DNA of 64,000 nucleotides from Parachlamydiales bacterium (GCA_041671045.1 JBAZCF010000001.1:558001-622000); one strand, 5' to 3'. Positions 26,165 through 35,187 are shown, numbered from the stretch's first letter. Made by a program: numbers and translations. The notes: generated by a model not told the origin, from the sequence alone.

Positions 26165-26740
26165 TTAGATGGGGCTAGTGCTTTTTAAATTTAGAAAAGC
26201 AGCTGTTGCACGCGTTGCTAATACCATACCAAAGCTAAAACCAGCTAAACCTGTAAATAATTTACCGGCAAAGTTAGCTGCTGTAGATGCATAGGGGTTG
26301 ATAGCAGTAAAATTCGGAATGACATACTTGCTCATTACACCTGTAAAAATACTAAGTCCAGCTTCTAAGGCTCTATTTTTAGGCAGAGCAACATTACAAA
26401 GTACTTTAAGAACTTTCTCAGAAAATTTGTCATGTGTTTTAACTAATATAACGCCTGCAGCAGTTCCAACAAGGAAAGCTATCGGGTTAAAATAAGCTGA
26501 AACCAAAGCTGCAGCAGCAAAATAACCATCATGGTTTAATACTTGCGCTAAGAAAGATTTTTTAACTTTAGGTTCATTATCGTTTTGAGGGATAGTCCTA
26601 TTTGCAACATCCGCTACGGGTGAAGTTGAGATTGGGCTGCTTGATGAGCTGCTTGATGAGCTGATCGTAGCTGGAACATAGCTAGATGAACCAATGCTAG
26701 TTGAATCAAAGCTAGGTGTATTATCAAAAGATGCTGACAT
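26165..26740 (-). CDS. Inc-like membrane protein, paralog 2 of 3
   Basis: 191 aa. The N-terminal 45 residues are extremely Ser-rich, including an unbroken run of ten serines. Residues about 73-100 hold the shared hydrophobic motif ('FAAAALVSAYFNPIAFLVGT'). Further hydrophobic stretches lie near 125-140 and 155-180. The start is well supported by AAGGAG six bases before the ATG. A Ser-rich, unstructured N-terminus without a Sec signal is typical of type III secretion substrates. Middle member of the tandem family and the best-conserved match to paralog 1. Confidence 0.75.
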   Translation of the reverse strand: MSASFDNTPSFDSTSIGSSSYVPATISSSSSSSSSPISTSPVADVANRTIPQNDNEPKVKKSFLAQVLNHDGYFAAAALVSAYFNPIAFLVGTAAGVILVKTHDKFSEKVLKVLCNVALPKNRALEAGLSIFTGVMSKYVIPNFTAINPYASTAANFAGKLFTGLAGFSFGMVLATRATAAFLNLKSTSPI

Positions 26741-26795
26741 AAATTACTCCTTATATAGGGTTAAAAATTGAAATTTAAAAATTAAACATGTAAAT

Positions 26796-27329
26796 CTATT
26801 TTGAATTTTTTATAATGCAGCCTAAAATTAGATAATTTATACGTGCTCCTAATGAAAAACCGTTTATAAAATATAAGGCTTTTGCATTAAAAGCAACCTT
26901 AGCAGCTGAAGCAATACCAGACTCCAATAGGAAATTATTCCATAATAAAAGAGTATTTCCAACTGCAGAAATGTGGCCGCCAAAATTAAATAAAACTACA
27001 TTAGTATTATGAACAAACTTTCGAATGACAGTATCCTTATCAAAATTCAAACAAAAAACTAAACAAATTGAACTAGCAGCAAGCCCTGTTCCAACAGCAA
27101 CGAGAAATGCCGCCGGGTTCAGATATAAAGACACCAGGGATGCAATATATAATAAATCACTTTTATGAAGAATTTTTACAGGTTTACTTAGAGAGCTCGA
27201 TGCTTCTTTAGTTCCAGCATTTATAATTTCAATAGCAGGAGAGGGCGTTTGTACAGAAGTTGTGGGGATAGCGCAAGGAAGTCCATTTACGTTTGCTTCA
27301 TTTTGTACACTCGAAACTAAGGCTGCCAT
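26796..27329 (-). CDS. Inc-like membrane protein, paralog 3 of 3
   Basis: 177 aa. Residues about 59-95 ('LYIASLVSLYLNPAAFLVAV', then 'GTGLAASSICLVF') carry the family motif with 'YLNP' instead of 'YFNP'. The most diverged of the three; it has extra cysteines and a longer first hydrophobic block. The N-terminal 50 residues are hydrophilic and Ser/Thr/Pro-containing. It is 55 bases upstream of paralog 2 and probably in the same transcript. Function unknown; membrane insertion after secretion is inferred from the hydrophobic pattern. Confidence 0.72.
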   Translation of the reverse strand: MAALVSSVQNEANVNGLPCAIPTTSVQTPSPAIEIINAGTKEASSSLSKPVKILHKSDLLYIASLVSLYLNPAAFLVAVGTGLAASSICLVFCLNFDKDTVIRKFVHNTNVVLFNFGGHISAVGNTLLLWNNFLLESGIASAAKVAFNAKALYFINGFSLGARINYLILGCIIKNSK

Positions 27330-27370
27330 TTTTTATCCACTATAGATTTTTGTGAATGAATATAATGTAT

Positions 27371-28204
27371 TTATAATATGTTACCAAACACTTCTTGAAA
27401 GAGTTTATAGCGCTGTGCGGCTCTATAGCAGTTTGTATTCAGCGGAGGAGTGCCTTTCAAGCAGTTTTGCAGGGTGTTTCTCTCGCGATAAATACTCTCT
27501 AAAGCTTTTGCATCTTTAACATTGTCACCGCTGCATAGCCTGCTGCATAGTGAAATATAACGGACTAAATCATCGCGGTCTTCAACTGAAATCTTGGTAA
27601 GATCATAAACAGTTCCTTTATAAGGAGTCCGCATATGAGGCGGGCAGGAATTGTCATATTGTTTTGAAAACCAATCCGAATGCCCGGCAAGCTGCTGAAA
27701 GTAATAATAGAGCTTAAATTCAGGCAAGAATTGTAAACGGCAGTCTTTAGGGAAAAATTGCCTTTCTATACCTTTATCTAGGATTGCTTGAGCTTGCTTA
27801 AGATTATCAAATTCTATTCTTTCTGCTTTTTCGACGAATGTATTTTTATCGATTCTTCCACAACGGGCATCGTGCCATAACGCTGCAAACTGTGCGTCTG
27901 CAGCAGCATTATGCAGTTCAAAAATGAGGGTTTGAATAATACCGCCTAAAGAACGATGGTGTGGGTTAATGTAGATAGTGCGGGTTTTCCCTATCCACAT
28001 GCCATGAAATGAGGCTGTTTCTTGGGTTGATGTTTCTACTGCTACCATTCCTTGCGCGTTAGCCTTGTCGATCAGCGTTTTTGCTTCGGCGAGTTTAGTG
28101 ATGCTTTGTATAGCGGAAGTGAGTTTTGGTGAATGGTATCTGAAAGGAGAGCTTGCAAATATTAGTGTTGGGATTATAAGTGCAATAAATAAATATTTAA
28201 TCAT
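27371..28204 (-). CDS. Exported protein of unknown function, 277 aa
   Basis: Residues 1-18 ('MIKYLFIALIIPTLIFASS') are a clear signal peptide. The mature part contains 'TIYINPHHRSLGGIIQTLIF' followed by 'ELHNAA' and, 40 residues on, 'EKAERIEFDNLKQA'. The Glu-x-x-Asn and Glu-x-x-Glu spacing recalls putative metallopeptidase/toxin domains, but I cannot assign a family. Seven cysteines in the last 170 residues suggest disulfides outside the cytoplasm. It is the upstream neighbour of the three Inc-like genes on the same strand, 41 bases before paralog 3, so it may head that transcript. Confidence 0.72.
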   Translation of the reverse strand: MIKYLFIALIIPTLIFASSPFRYHSPKLTSAIQSITKLAEAKTLIDKANAQGMVAVETSTQETASFHGMWIGKTRTIYINPHHRSLGGIIQTLIFELHNAAADAQFAALWHDARCGRIDKNTFVEKAERIEFDNLKQAQAILDKGIERQFFPKDCRLQFLPEFKLYYYFQQLAGHSDWFSKQYDNSCPPHMRTPYKGTVYDLTKISVEDRDDLVRYISLCSRLCSGDNVKDAKALESIYRERNTLQNCLKGTPPLNTNCYRAAQRYKLFQEVFGNIL

Positions 28205-28513
28205 GCGTCTCTTTTATTTGTAATTCCTTAATACTATAATTATGATGAAATTAATATTCAACTAAATTAAAACTATTTTTTAATTTAGTATTGAATGTGA
28301 GAGTGTGAATTTTTTATTTATATGGAAATATTATCAAACTAAGAAAAGAACCGTCACAATTTTGAACCCTATCATTACGCCTCCTTAACTGCATGCAGGA
28401 TTAGGGCGCACAAGTAGGTTAAAATCAAGATTTCAACTAGAATCATTCTTCGTTGCGAGACATTTGCTTACTATGCTAACCTTACTCACAAAATTCTATT
28501 CCGGATTCAAAAA
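28205..28513. other. 309-base AT-rich intergenic region with an AT palindrome
   Basis: Separates two divergent genes and must contain both promoters. CTAAATTAAAA (28262-28272) pairs with TTTTAATTTAG (28278-28288), and the stem extends outward as ATTCAA/TTGAAT with a two-base bulge (28256-28296). I see no gene, and no promoter that stands out from the AT-rich background. The part nearer hldD is less AT-rich. Confidence 0.6.
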
Positions 28514-29500
28514 ATGATAAAAAATCACTCCAAGAAAATTGTTGTTACCGGTGGAGCCGGGTTTATAGGTTCTTCTATTGTTAAACACCTCAATGACCAA
28601 GGCTTTACCAATATCGTTATCGTCGACAACTTAGGTAAAACCGAAAAATGGAAAAATCTCGTTGGAAAAAGATATTCCGACATCCTTCATAAAGACCAAC
28701 TGTTTGATTGGTTGATGGGCCGAGAAAGCGATATCCAGGCCTTCATCCATCTCGGAGCCTGCAGCAGCACTGTTGAAACTGACGCCAACTATCTATTAGA
28801 AAACAACTACCGCTATAGTGCGCAACTCGCTGAATACGCCCTGATAAACCAACAACGCTTTATCTACGCCTCATCCGCTGCTACATACGGCGACGGCAGC
28901 CTAGGATTTGATGATAACGAAGCGGACCTGATCAAACATCATCCTCTGAATATGTATGGATATTCCAAACACATGTTCGACCTATGGCTGCAAAACATGG
29001 GCCTGCTCGATAAGGTTGTAGGACTAAAATACTTCAACGTTTTCGGTCCCAACGAATACCACAAGGGCCGCATGTCATCCGCTATCACTCACATCCTTCC
29101 CCTCGCTCGTAAAGAAGGAAAAGTCCGTCTTTTCAGATCTTGTGAAAAGGATAAATATGGCGATGGCGAACAATCCCGCGACTTTATCTATGTTAAAGAC
29201 GCCGCTCGCATGACCTGCGCCTTCCTAAATAATGATGCCGGCGGCATCTATAACATCGGTACCGGTAAAGCTGAAACATGGAATACCCTCGCCCGCTCCG
29301 TCTTCAAAGCTATTGACATCCCCGGTGAAATAGAGTACATCGATATGCCTGCCGACCTGCACGGCAAATACCAGAACTATACCCAAGCTGAAATGAAAAA
29401 AACTAAAGATGTACTCGGCAAAGAATCCGATTGTATGAAATTTGAAGATGCAGTTGTCGAATACGTCAGGAACTATTTGCTACCGGAGAAAAGATGGTAA
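28514..29500 (+). CDS. hldD: ADP-L-glycero-D-manno-heptose 6-epimerase
   Basis: Last step of ADP-heptose synthesis for the LPS inner core. The SDR-type NADP fold starts 'IVVTGGAGFIGSSIVKHL' (residues 9-26). Catalytic Tyr and Lys are in 'MYGYSKHMFD', and 'YFNVFGPNEYHKGRM' and 'SRDFIYVKD' are HldD blocks. 328 aa is the normal length. The stop overlaps the hldE start by seven bases. The coding strand is C-rich at third positions, as in mdh-gltA and hldE. Confidence 0.95.
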   Translation: MIKNHSKKIVVTGGAGFIGSSIVKHLNDQGFTNIVIVDNLGKTEKWKNLVGKRYSDILHKDQLFDWLMGRESDIQAFIHLGACSSTVETDANYLLENNYRYSAQLAEYALINQQRFIYASSAATYGDGSLGFDDNEADLIKHHPLNMYGYSKHMFDLWLQNMGLLDKVVGLKYFNVFGPNEYHKGRMSSAITHILPLARKEGKVRLFRSCEKDKYGDGEQSRDFIYVKDAARMTCAFLNNDAGGIYNIGTGKAETWNTLARSVFKAIDIPGEIEYIDMPADLHGKYQNYTQAEMKKTKDVLGKESDCMKFEDAVVEYVRNYLLPEKRW

Positions 29501-30822
29501 GCCTCTGCGGAATGGTCGGACGCCTCGAAAGACGGCGCGTCCTCGTCGTCGGCGATCTAATTGTCGATAAATACACTATCGGTCACGCCAGAAGAATATC
29601 TCCCGAGGCCCCCGTTGCTGTTGTACACGTCGCCAGCGTAGATCAACGTCCCGGCGGTTCCGGAAACGTCGTGCTCAATTTCATCTCCCTCGGCGCACAA
29701 GTCAAAGTCCTAGGCCGCGTCGGTGACGACGCCGCAGGACATCACCTCATTCAAGCTCTCAATTCCGAAGGCGCGGACACTAGCGGGATATTCTGCGAAA
29801 AAACTGCACTCACACCCCTCAAAGACAGAATCATCGCCGCCGGACAGCAAGTTGTACGCGTTGACCATGAACGCATCGACCCTCTGCATCCTGAACTCGA
29901 AGCTAGAATGATCGCCATGATCCCTATCCTCATGGCTGATATCGAAGTGGTTGCTATCTCCGACTACGGCAAAGGCAGCATCACACCAAATCTGCTTAAA
30001 CATATCATCATAGAAGCACGCTCTCGTGAAATACCTATCATCGCTGACCCCAAGGGCACCGACTTCTCCCGCTATTGCGGCGCTACTATACTTAAACCTA
30101 ATCTGGGTGAAGCCTACGCTGCAGCCTCCCTCCCTCGCTCTGCACCCCTGGAAAATGTCGCTAAAGCCATATTTGAGAAAGCTAAAGTCGAAGTACTCAT
30201 GATCACCCGCTCGGAAGAAGGTATCTCACTATTCTATCCCGATGGCCGTCATGATCAGTTCCCTGTCGAAGCCGTCGAAGTTAAAGACGTTACCGGCGCC
30301 GGCGACACCGTCCTCGCTATCATGGCTTACGCCATTGCGAATGAACTCAACTTCTCCGAAGCCGCACAACTTTCCAATATCGCCGCCGGAATAGCCATAT
30401 CACAGCTTGGATGCGCACGTATCTCTCCTGCAATGATCGTGAGCGCCCTTCTTAAAAAAGATGTTATCAACAAAGTCTTCGAAGACGAACACCTCTTCAC
30501 CCTCCAAGAAGCCCTCAAAGGCCACTCCTTCAATATCCTCGGACTCTCACTCAGTCAAGGACTCCAACCCTCACACTTCGAAGCAATATATAAACTCACC
30601 TCTGAATCAAAAAAAGAACTCATCCTCTATATTCAAGACAATACACCCCAGCCCATACTCATCAATATCCTTGCCTCCCTCAACACCGTAAACTACATCA
30701 TCGTCCACGGCCACAACCTAAAAAAACTCTGCCAACAAATCTCCCCCGACAACGTCTACCTTATCGAAAATAACACCCTCATCCATACTCCCGAAGTCAA
30801 CTCCCTAGTCAAATCCCTCTAG
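29494..30822 (+). CDS. hldE: HldE-like protein: heptose-7-phosphate kinase with a degenerate nucleotidyltransferase domain
   Basis: The N-terminal PfkB-type kinase (about 10-318) is intact: 'RRVLVVGDLIVDKYTIG', 'GGSGNVVLNFISLGA', 'SDYGKG' and 'VTGAGDTV' with catalytic Asp271. It should phosphorylate heptose-7-phosphate at C1. After 'HLFTLQEAL' (333-341), the usual lead-in to the ADP-heptose adenylyltransferase domain, residues 345-442 still follow that fold ('LILYIQDN', 'ASLNTVNYIIV'). However, the essential 'GCFDxLHxGH' segment is replaced by 'LSLSQGLQPSHFEAIYKL', and the 'NSD' loop is lost. The second activity must therefore come from another protein. GGAG six bases before the ATG supports the start. 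Its TAG stop is part of TAGCAGGCAGG at the edge of element B. Confidence 0.88.
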   Translation: MVSLCGMVGRLERRRVLVVGDLIVDKYTIGHARRISPEAPVAVVHVASVDQRPGGSGNVVLNFISLGAQVKVLGRVGDDAAGHHLIQALNSEGADTSGIFCEKTALTPLKDRIIAAGQQVVRVDHERIDPLHPELEARMIAMIPILMADIEVVAISDYGKGSITPNLLKHIIIEARSREIPIIADPKGTDFSRYCGATILKPNLGEAYAAASLPRSAPLENVAKAIFEKAKVEVLMITRSEEGISLFYPDGRHDQFPVEAVEVKDVTGAGDTVLAIMAYAIANELNFSEAAQLSNIAAGIAISQLGCARISPAMIVSALLKKDVINKVFEDEHLFTLQEALKGHSFNILGLSLSQGLQPSHFEAIYKLTSESKKELILYIQDNTPQPILINILASLNTVNYIIVHGHNLKKLCQQISPDNVYLIENNTLIHTPEVNSLVKSL

Positions 30823-31427
30823 CAGGCAGGACTTTGTCCTGCACCTAGCAGGGTTTTACCCTGCACCCACCCAAGGTCTGGCGACCTTGGGAATCCGCGA
30901 GCTGTATCGTTAGCTTGGAGGTTTGTTTCGAGAGAGTTTCGACACGAATCTCCGATTCGTGTCGCCGACGTTGACCTGCCCGCTAACGCGGTCACGTCAA
31001 ACATTATAGCTAACCTTAGCTCATAGGTAAGGAATAGGTATTCACTAATAGACTCCGTCTATTTCCGAAAGAACAAAAAAATCATAGCAATTCTTGTTGA
31101 CTGATCAATGCTCTTAATGGGATGGAAAAAACTGCAACACGATGATAAGTACTATATATCAAAGTAGAATCTGATTAAGTATTTTATTAGTAGATTGTCG
31201 GAGTCTATTAGTGAATACATATTCGATAATGGAAAGAATACGGTTGAGTATAATGTTTGACGTGACCGCGTAGCGGTCAGGTCAACGTCGGCGACACGAA
31301 TCGGAGATTCGTGTCGAACCTCTCACGAAACATACCTCCAAGCTAACACGATACACCACGCGGATTCCAAAAGGTCGCCAGACCTTTGGTAGGTGCAGGA
31401 CAAAGTCCTGCTGGGTGCAGGGTGAAA
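30823..31427. repeat. Large modular palindromic element, copy B
   Basis: Same architecture as copy A: inverted arms of about 190 bases built of the same small hairpins, a perfect 19-bp inner inverted pair (31039-31057 and 31199-31217) and a 141-base core. In the left arm the first two hairpin modules are in swapped order, and the third is CCCAAGGTC/GACCTTGGG instead of CCAAAGGTC/GACCTTTTGG, a compensated change that keeps the stem. Part of the core matches copy A only in reverse complement (AGATTCTACTT near 19491 against AAGTAGAATCT near 31167), so the two cores lie in opposite orientation. It too separates convergent genes. No gene seen. Confidence 0.9.
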
Positions 31428-31462
31428 CCCTGCCCCTGCCCCTGTCTGTGTCTGTGTCTGTG
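31428..31462. repeat. Hexanucleotide microsatellite at the edge of element B
   Basis: About three CCCCTG units are followed by three to four TCTGTG units, immediately after the last hairpin of element B and directly before the stop of the minus-strand gene. Such tracts can slip in length. Confidence 0.75.
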
Positions 31463-31463
31463 T

Positions 31464-33173
31464 TTATTTGGGGAGGATATTTTCATTTTTGTGAAGGATT
31501 TTGGCGAGTTCGTTTAGGTCAATAGTGGAGATGCCATTTTTGAGTTCTTTGGACATTTGTTGGAGGTTTTTGTATTCTGGAGTATTTATTTTGCCGTTGT
31601 TTTCGAGGAGGGTTAGGGCGCCATTGACGGTAAGTTTTAGGGGATCTTGGAGGTCGAGAAGTTGGTTGCGGATTTTATTTCTGACCGTCTGTTGTGCGCT
31701 GGTGTTGAGTTGGATGATTCTTTTCTCGTCTGAAGTTAGCTCATGGGTAGGTTTTTTTGGTAGGTCGGGTAGGGAGTTGGAGTAGGATGTGAGGGCATCC
31801 AGTTTAGTACGGGATTCTATGAGATCATTGTGGTACATGGTATCGGGATCGAATGTTTTGCCCATATCATTAGGTTTTCCAATAGAGGGGCTGGCTTTAG
31901 CGAAGGCTGCGAAGATATCTTTGTGAGTTTGAGCGTCATCCACTTTAGACTGGTAGGCGGCGATGACTTTAGGCTCAATGTATTGGAGGTTGAGAGATGT
32001 GATAAGAATTTTCCCGAGTTCAGGATTAGCAAGAGCTTCTTGGCTGTATTTTGGGAGGACATTTTCCATGATAGCGGTGAGGCCGACGGTGGCTTCCTTT
32101 TCATTTTTTGAATCGGACGATTGTTGGTTGAGTTTTGGGAGATCGGTGATATTTTGGTTAGAAGCGGACATGGCTAGTGCCCCAAGGTGGAAGGCAACCG
32201 CGAGGCGGTCTTTGCTGTTCACTTTGCTTTTGTCGACGATAGTAAGCATACCGTTGACAAGTTTAAGTTCTTTATTCTGTTTGTGTGCAGGTTTGACGGC
32301 GAGGTCTTTAGGAGTGGGTGTATCGCCCTTTCTTTTTGCTATTTTGATATTAGCTTGGGCTTCGTTATATTTTGCTTTTTGCGCTTCGATGGTATTTAAG
32401 TAAGAAGAGAATTGGTTAAGGATTTGAAGTTCTTCATGGATGCTTTCATGTCTCAGGGCTCTGGAGGTTTCCAATTGGATAGAGGCCATGCGTTGAGGGG
32501 AAATTTTACTTTTGCGTTTATTTTCAAATTCTTTGTCCACTTTGGAAGTTTTTTCTGTGGGGATGAAAACCACTTTCTGGACAAACTTATCTTTGAGAGG
32601 GGTCAGATCTACGGGGATACTGGCTTTTTTAAGTTCTTTTTTTGCGACTTTAGCGATGACGGCCTGGGTGACTTGTGATTCTTTGCGAAGAGCTATATTG
32701 GCGTTATCGCGGGAGTCGGATTTTATTTTGAAGGAAAAATCCAATTCCAGTTCGCTGGTGTGTGGGGCTTCATCAGGAGTCGTACTGGGTATTTCGACTT
32801 GGACAATATAGCGTACGTTTTTGGCATAGTATCCATCTTTAATAGCTTTATTATCTCTACTATCTAGTGCAGATCCTTCATAGGTATAAATGTTCAGTTT
32901 ACCTTTATCTTTGCCTAATTTTAATTTCTTTGAGAGCGTTTCCTTGAAGATAATTTTTCTTTCTTCTGCTTTTTCTTTTGAAACTTCCTTAGGAGCGATC
33001 GAGATGACGCCCACTCTTTCTGCTCCGGTTGCGGTTTTTGGTGTAGGTTTCGCGATGATTCTGGGTTCGGCTTTATTGGGAGTTTTTAATTTTCCTTCTT
33101 TCTTTTCAGTAGAAGAGGAACCACGGTTAAAGAAGGGGATTTTAACTCCGCCTAATATTCCATCCATTGGCAT
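31464..33173 (-). CDS. Hypothetical Lys-rich protein, 569 aa
   Basis: Unrecognised. The N-terminus (1-75) is Lys/Pro/Ser-rich and probably disordered, with no Sec signal or hydrophobic segment. Residues about 85-165 look like a beta-rich domain ('LNIYTYEGSALDSRDNKAIK'), and from about 210 onward the protein is helical with charged coiled-coil stretches ('RHESIHEELQILNQFSSYLN'). The last 90 residues are helical. A basic, disordered N-terminus on a large, lineage-specific protein is what many type III effectors look like, but this is only a resemblance. It lies between element B and a divergent gene, and its stop adjoins a microsatellite. Confidence 0.7.
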   Translation of the reverse strand: MPMDGILGGVKIPFFNRGSSSTEKKEGKLKTPNKAEPRIIAKPTPKTATGAERVGVISIAPKEVSKEKAEERKIIFKETLSKKLKLGKDKGKLNIYTYEGSALDSRDNKAIKDGYYAKNVRYIVQVEIPSTTPDEAPHTSELELDFSFKIKSDSRDNANIALRKESQVTQAVIAKVAKKELKKASIPVDLTPLKDKFVQKVVFIPTEKTSKVDKEFENKRKSKISPQRMASIQLETSRALRHESIHEELQILNQFSSYLNTIEAQKAKYNEAQANIKIAKRKGDTPTPKDLAVKPAHKQNKELKLVNGMLTIVDKSKVNSKDRLAVAFHLGALAMSASNQNITDLPKLNQQSSDSKNEKEATVGLTAIMENVLPKYSQEALANPELGKILITSLNLQYIEPKVIAAYQSKVDDAQTHKDIFAAFAKASPSIGKPNDMGKTFDPDTMYHNDLIESRTKLDALTSYSNSLPDLPKKPTHELTSDEKRIIQLNTSAQQTVRNKIRNQLLDLQDPLKLTVNGALTLLENNGKINTPEYKNLQQMSKELKNGISTIDLNELAKILHKNENILPK

Positions 33174-33364
33174 ATAAACACTCTTTGTTTAGAGTTAGTT
33201 CTATTTTTAGTTTAGAATTAATAATTACGAGTGTCAACTAAATTGTTTATTTCTTAATAAAATTAATATGGTATTAATAAAATATATTGCCGGGTAAAGT
33301 TTATCGTAGCAAAGAATTCAATTAAAAATTTATACAAAGGGAGACAGCAAATAGGGAAAATACA

Positions 33365-34732
33365 ATGACGACAGAGCAAGCTGCAAAAGAGAAAATTTTT
33401 CAATGGGTATGCCAGCCGGAAGCGACCCAATTCATAGAGAAAATAGTGGACCACTGCTGTACAAAGAATGAAGCAGTAGCGGCACTTGCATCTTCATTAG
33501 AAAGAGTTGCCAGTACGCGGCTTTTTGATTGGGTAGATTATGTTTCCATCCCATACAGCCCAAATATTGATGATGTATTGGATTCCTTAGGAATGGTGGA
33601 AGAAGCGGCATCTACCCATTACCGAGTATATTATCATCCCGGTGCACAGTTGCCTCGAATACTAGTGAATGACAGCACAGAAGAAGTTTATGATATTGCG
33701 ATCAAAGTAGAGAGTGTCCCTGAATATTTAATGGTGCGAGGTATTACCGGTAAAATTGAGGGGGGGGCTTATAGCGGCTTGCGTCGTTGCTGCCTTGCAA
33801 CTGACAATGGAGTTAGTTTATGGGTGGTAGAACGTCATGGATATAGAGGAATTGAGCCGGTTCAGTCTAACGATTCCACAGTAAAAAATTATCTTGAAGC
33901 CAAGGAACTGTGGCAGACCAGGCAGCGCACATCTGATGATGAAGAGGGGCTGTTCGCTAATACACTGCGTTTAGTGGAGAAAATTGTAAATATTGTGGGC
34001 AGGGATGCTGCATCATGGATAGTCTTGGAAGTAGAAAGAGGCTATTGGCAGGCGCGTAATTTCGCAGGACAGTTGCAGAAAGTCCGTCAAGATCAGTTGG
34101 GTGTAGGCTGGGCTAACCATGATCATCATACATTCCGTTCATCACGTAAACATTTTGAGGGCTTGGTCCGTTTGTTTGAGATGCTAGGCTTCCATTGCCG
34201 GGAAAGGTTTTATGCAGGCCAAGAGGCGGGATGGGGAGCGCAGGTAATGGAGAATCCCCAGAGTGGACTAGTTTTATTTTTAGATGTGGACTTATCGCCG
34301 GAGGAGATAGAAATTGACTTTGCCCATCAAAGTCTTCCGGAGCGAGATCATTTGGGCACAATAGGTTTATGGTGCGCATTGCATGGCGACTCAATTCTTC
34401 AAGCGGGGATGCATCACTTAGAGGCTCAATTCCAATTTGATTTGTTGAGGGAAGACTTAGCTGAGCAAGGAGTCAAAATGATGCAGCCTTTCAGCAATTT
34501 TACCTACCTTAAGCAGGCATTTACGCAGGGAGAAAGGTGGAAAGTCAGGCCTGAAGTGGTGGAGAAGTTAGTCAAAGCAAAAATGATCAGCCGTGAAGAG
34601 GGTGATAGGTTTATTCGTGATGGTGCGATTGGAAGCCATATGGAGAATTTACAGCGTCGCGAAGGCTATAAAGGCTTCAATCAAAAAAATGTCAGTACAA
34701 TCATACGTAGGACCGATCCCAGGTCGCAATAA
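33365..34732 (+). CDS. Conserved hypothetical protein, 455 aa, possibly glyoxalase-like fold
   Basis: Residues about 240-330 contain a strongly conserved-looking block ('WANHDHHTFRSSRKHFEGL', 'ERFYAGQEAGWGAQVMENP', 'LFLDVDLSPEEI') rich in His, Glu and Asp. It recalls metal-dependent vicinal-oxygen-chelate (glyoxalase-type) proteins; I believe related proteins occur in other environmental bacteria, but I cannot name the family. No signal peptide or membrane segment. The C-terminal 90 residues are helical and charged. An OsmC-type gene follows 15 bases after the stop, suggesting a two-gene unit possibly concerned with reactive aldehydes or peroxides; that link is inferred from neighbourhood only. 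Confidence 0.75.
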   Translation: MTTEQAAKEKIFQWVCQPEATQFIEKIVDHCCTKNEAVAALASSLERVASTRLFDWVDYVSIPYSPNIDDVLDSLGMVEEAASTHYRVYYHPGAQLPRILVNDSTEEVYDIAIKVESVPEYLMVRGITGKIEGGAYSGLRRCCLATDNGVSLWVVERHGYRGIEPVQSNDSTVKNYLEAKELWQTRQRTSDDEEGLFANTLRLVEKIVNIVGRDAASWIVLEVERGYWQARNFAGQLQKVRQDQLGVGWANHDHHTFRSSRKHFEGLVRLFEMLGFHCRERFYAGQEAGWGAQVMENPQSGLVLFLDVDLSPEEIEIDFAHQSLPERDHLGTIGLWCALHGDSILQAGMHHLEAQFQFDLLREDLAEQGVKMMQPFSNFTYLKQAFTQGERWKVRPEVVEKLVKAKMISREEGDRFIRDGAIGSHMENLQRREGYKGFNQKNVSTIIRRTDPRSQ

Positions 34733-34747
34733 TAGAAGGAGTAAGCG

Positions 34748-35173
34748 ATGGAACGTAAAGCAACAGCAGTGTGGTCAGGTGGAATTAAAGACGGCAAAGG
34801 TGCTATTTCCACAGAAAGCGGGGTGTTGAAGGATACGCAGTACTCTTTCTCAACACGTTTTGAGAATGGCGTAGGAACAAATCCAGAAGAACTATTAGCG
34901 GCAGCGCATGCCGGATGTTTTACTATGGCCGTTTCCGCAGAGCTTACAAAAGCTGGTATTTCCCCTGCTAAGTTGGAAACAGTAGCGACTATAACGTTGA
35001 ATGCAGACCAGAGTGGATTTAATATTACCAAAAGCCATCTTGAGCTTACGGCGAACATTCCAGGAGTAGATGAGGCAAAATTTCAAGCAGCAGTGAAGTC
35101 TGCAGAAGTCAATTGTCCCGTATCGAAGTTATTCAAGGCGGAAGTAACCGTTTCTTCTAAGCTGCAGAAATAG
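34748..35173 (+). CDS. OsmC/Ohr family peroxiredoxin
   Basis: Thiol-dependent hydroperoxide reductase family. The two redox cysteines are in place: Cys57 in 'AAAHAGCFTMAVS' and Cys123 in 'EVNCPVSKLF'. 'GTNPEELLAAAHAGCF' is the OsmC signature. 141 aa matches OsmC. AGAAGGAG lies eight bases before the ATG. It is 15 bases downstream of the 455-aa gene and followed by a hairpin terminator. It likely protects against organic peroxides, for instance from host oxidative attack. Confidence 0.93.
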   Translation: MERKATAVWSGGIKDGKGAISTESGVLKDTQYSFSTRFENGVGTNPEELLAAAHAGCFTMAVSAELTKAGISPAKLETVATITLNADQSGFNITKSHLELTANIPGVDEAKFQAAVKSAEVNCPVSKLFKAEVTVSSKLQK

Positions 35174-35187
35174 TGTATCTTACATAA

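Noticed and set aside
30819..31004. 61-codon open frame in the arm of element B, with a similar frame in element A
   Set aside because: Similarity follows from the DNA repeat and its hairpins; the frames contain stops at different points and show no coding pattern.
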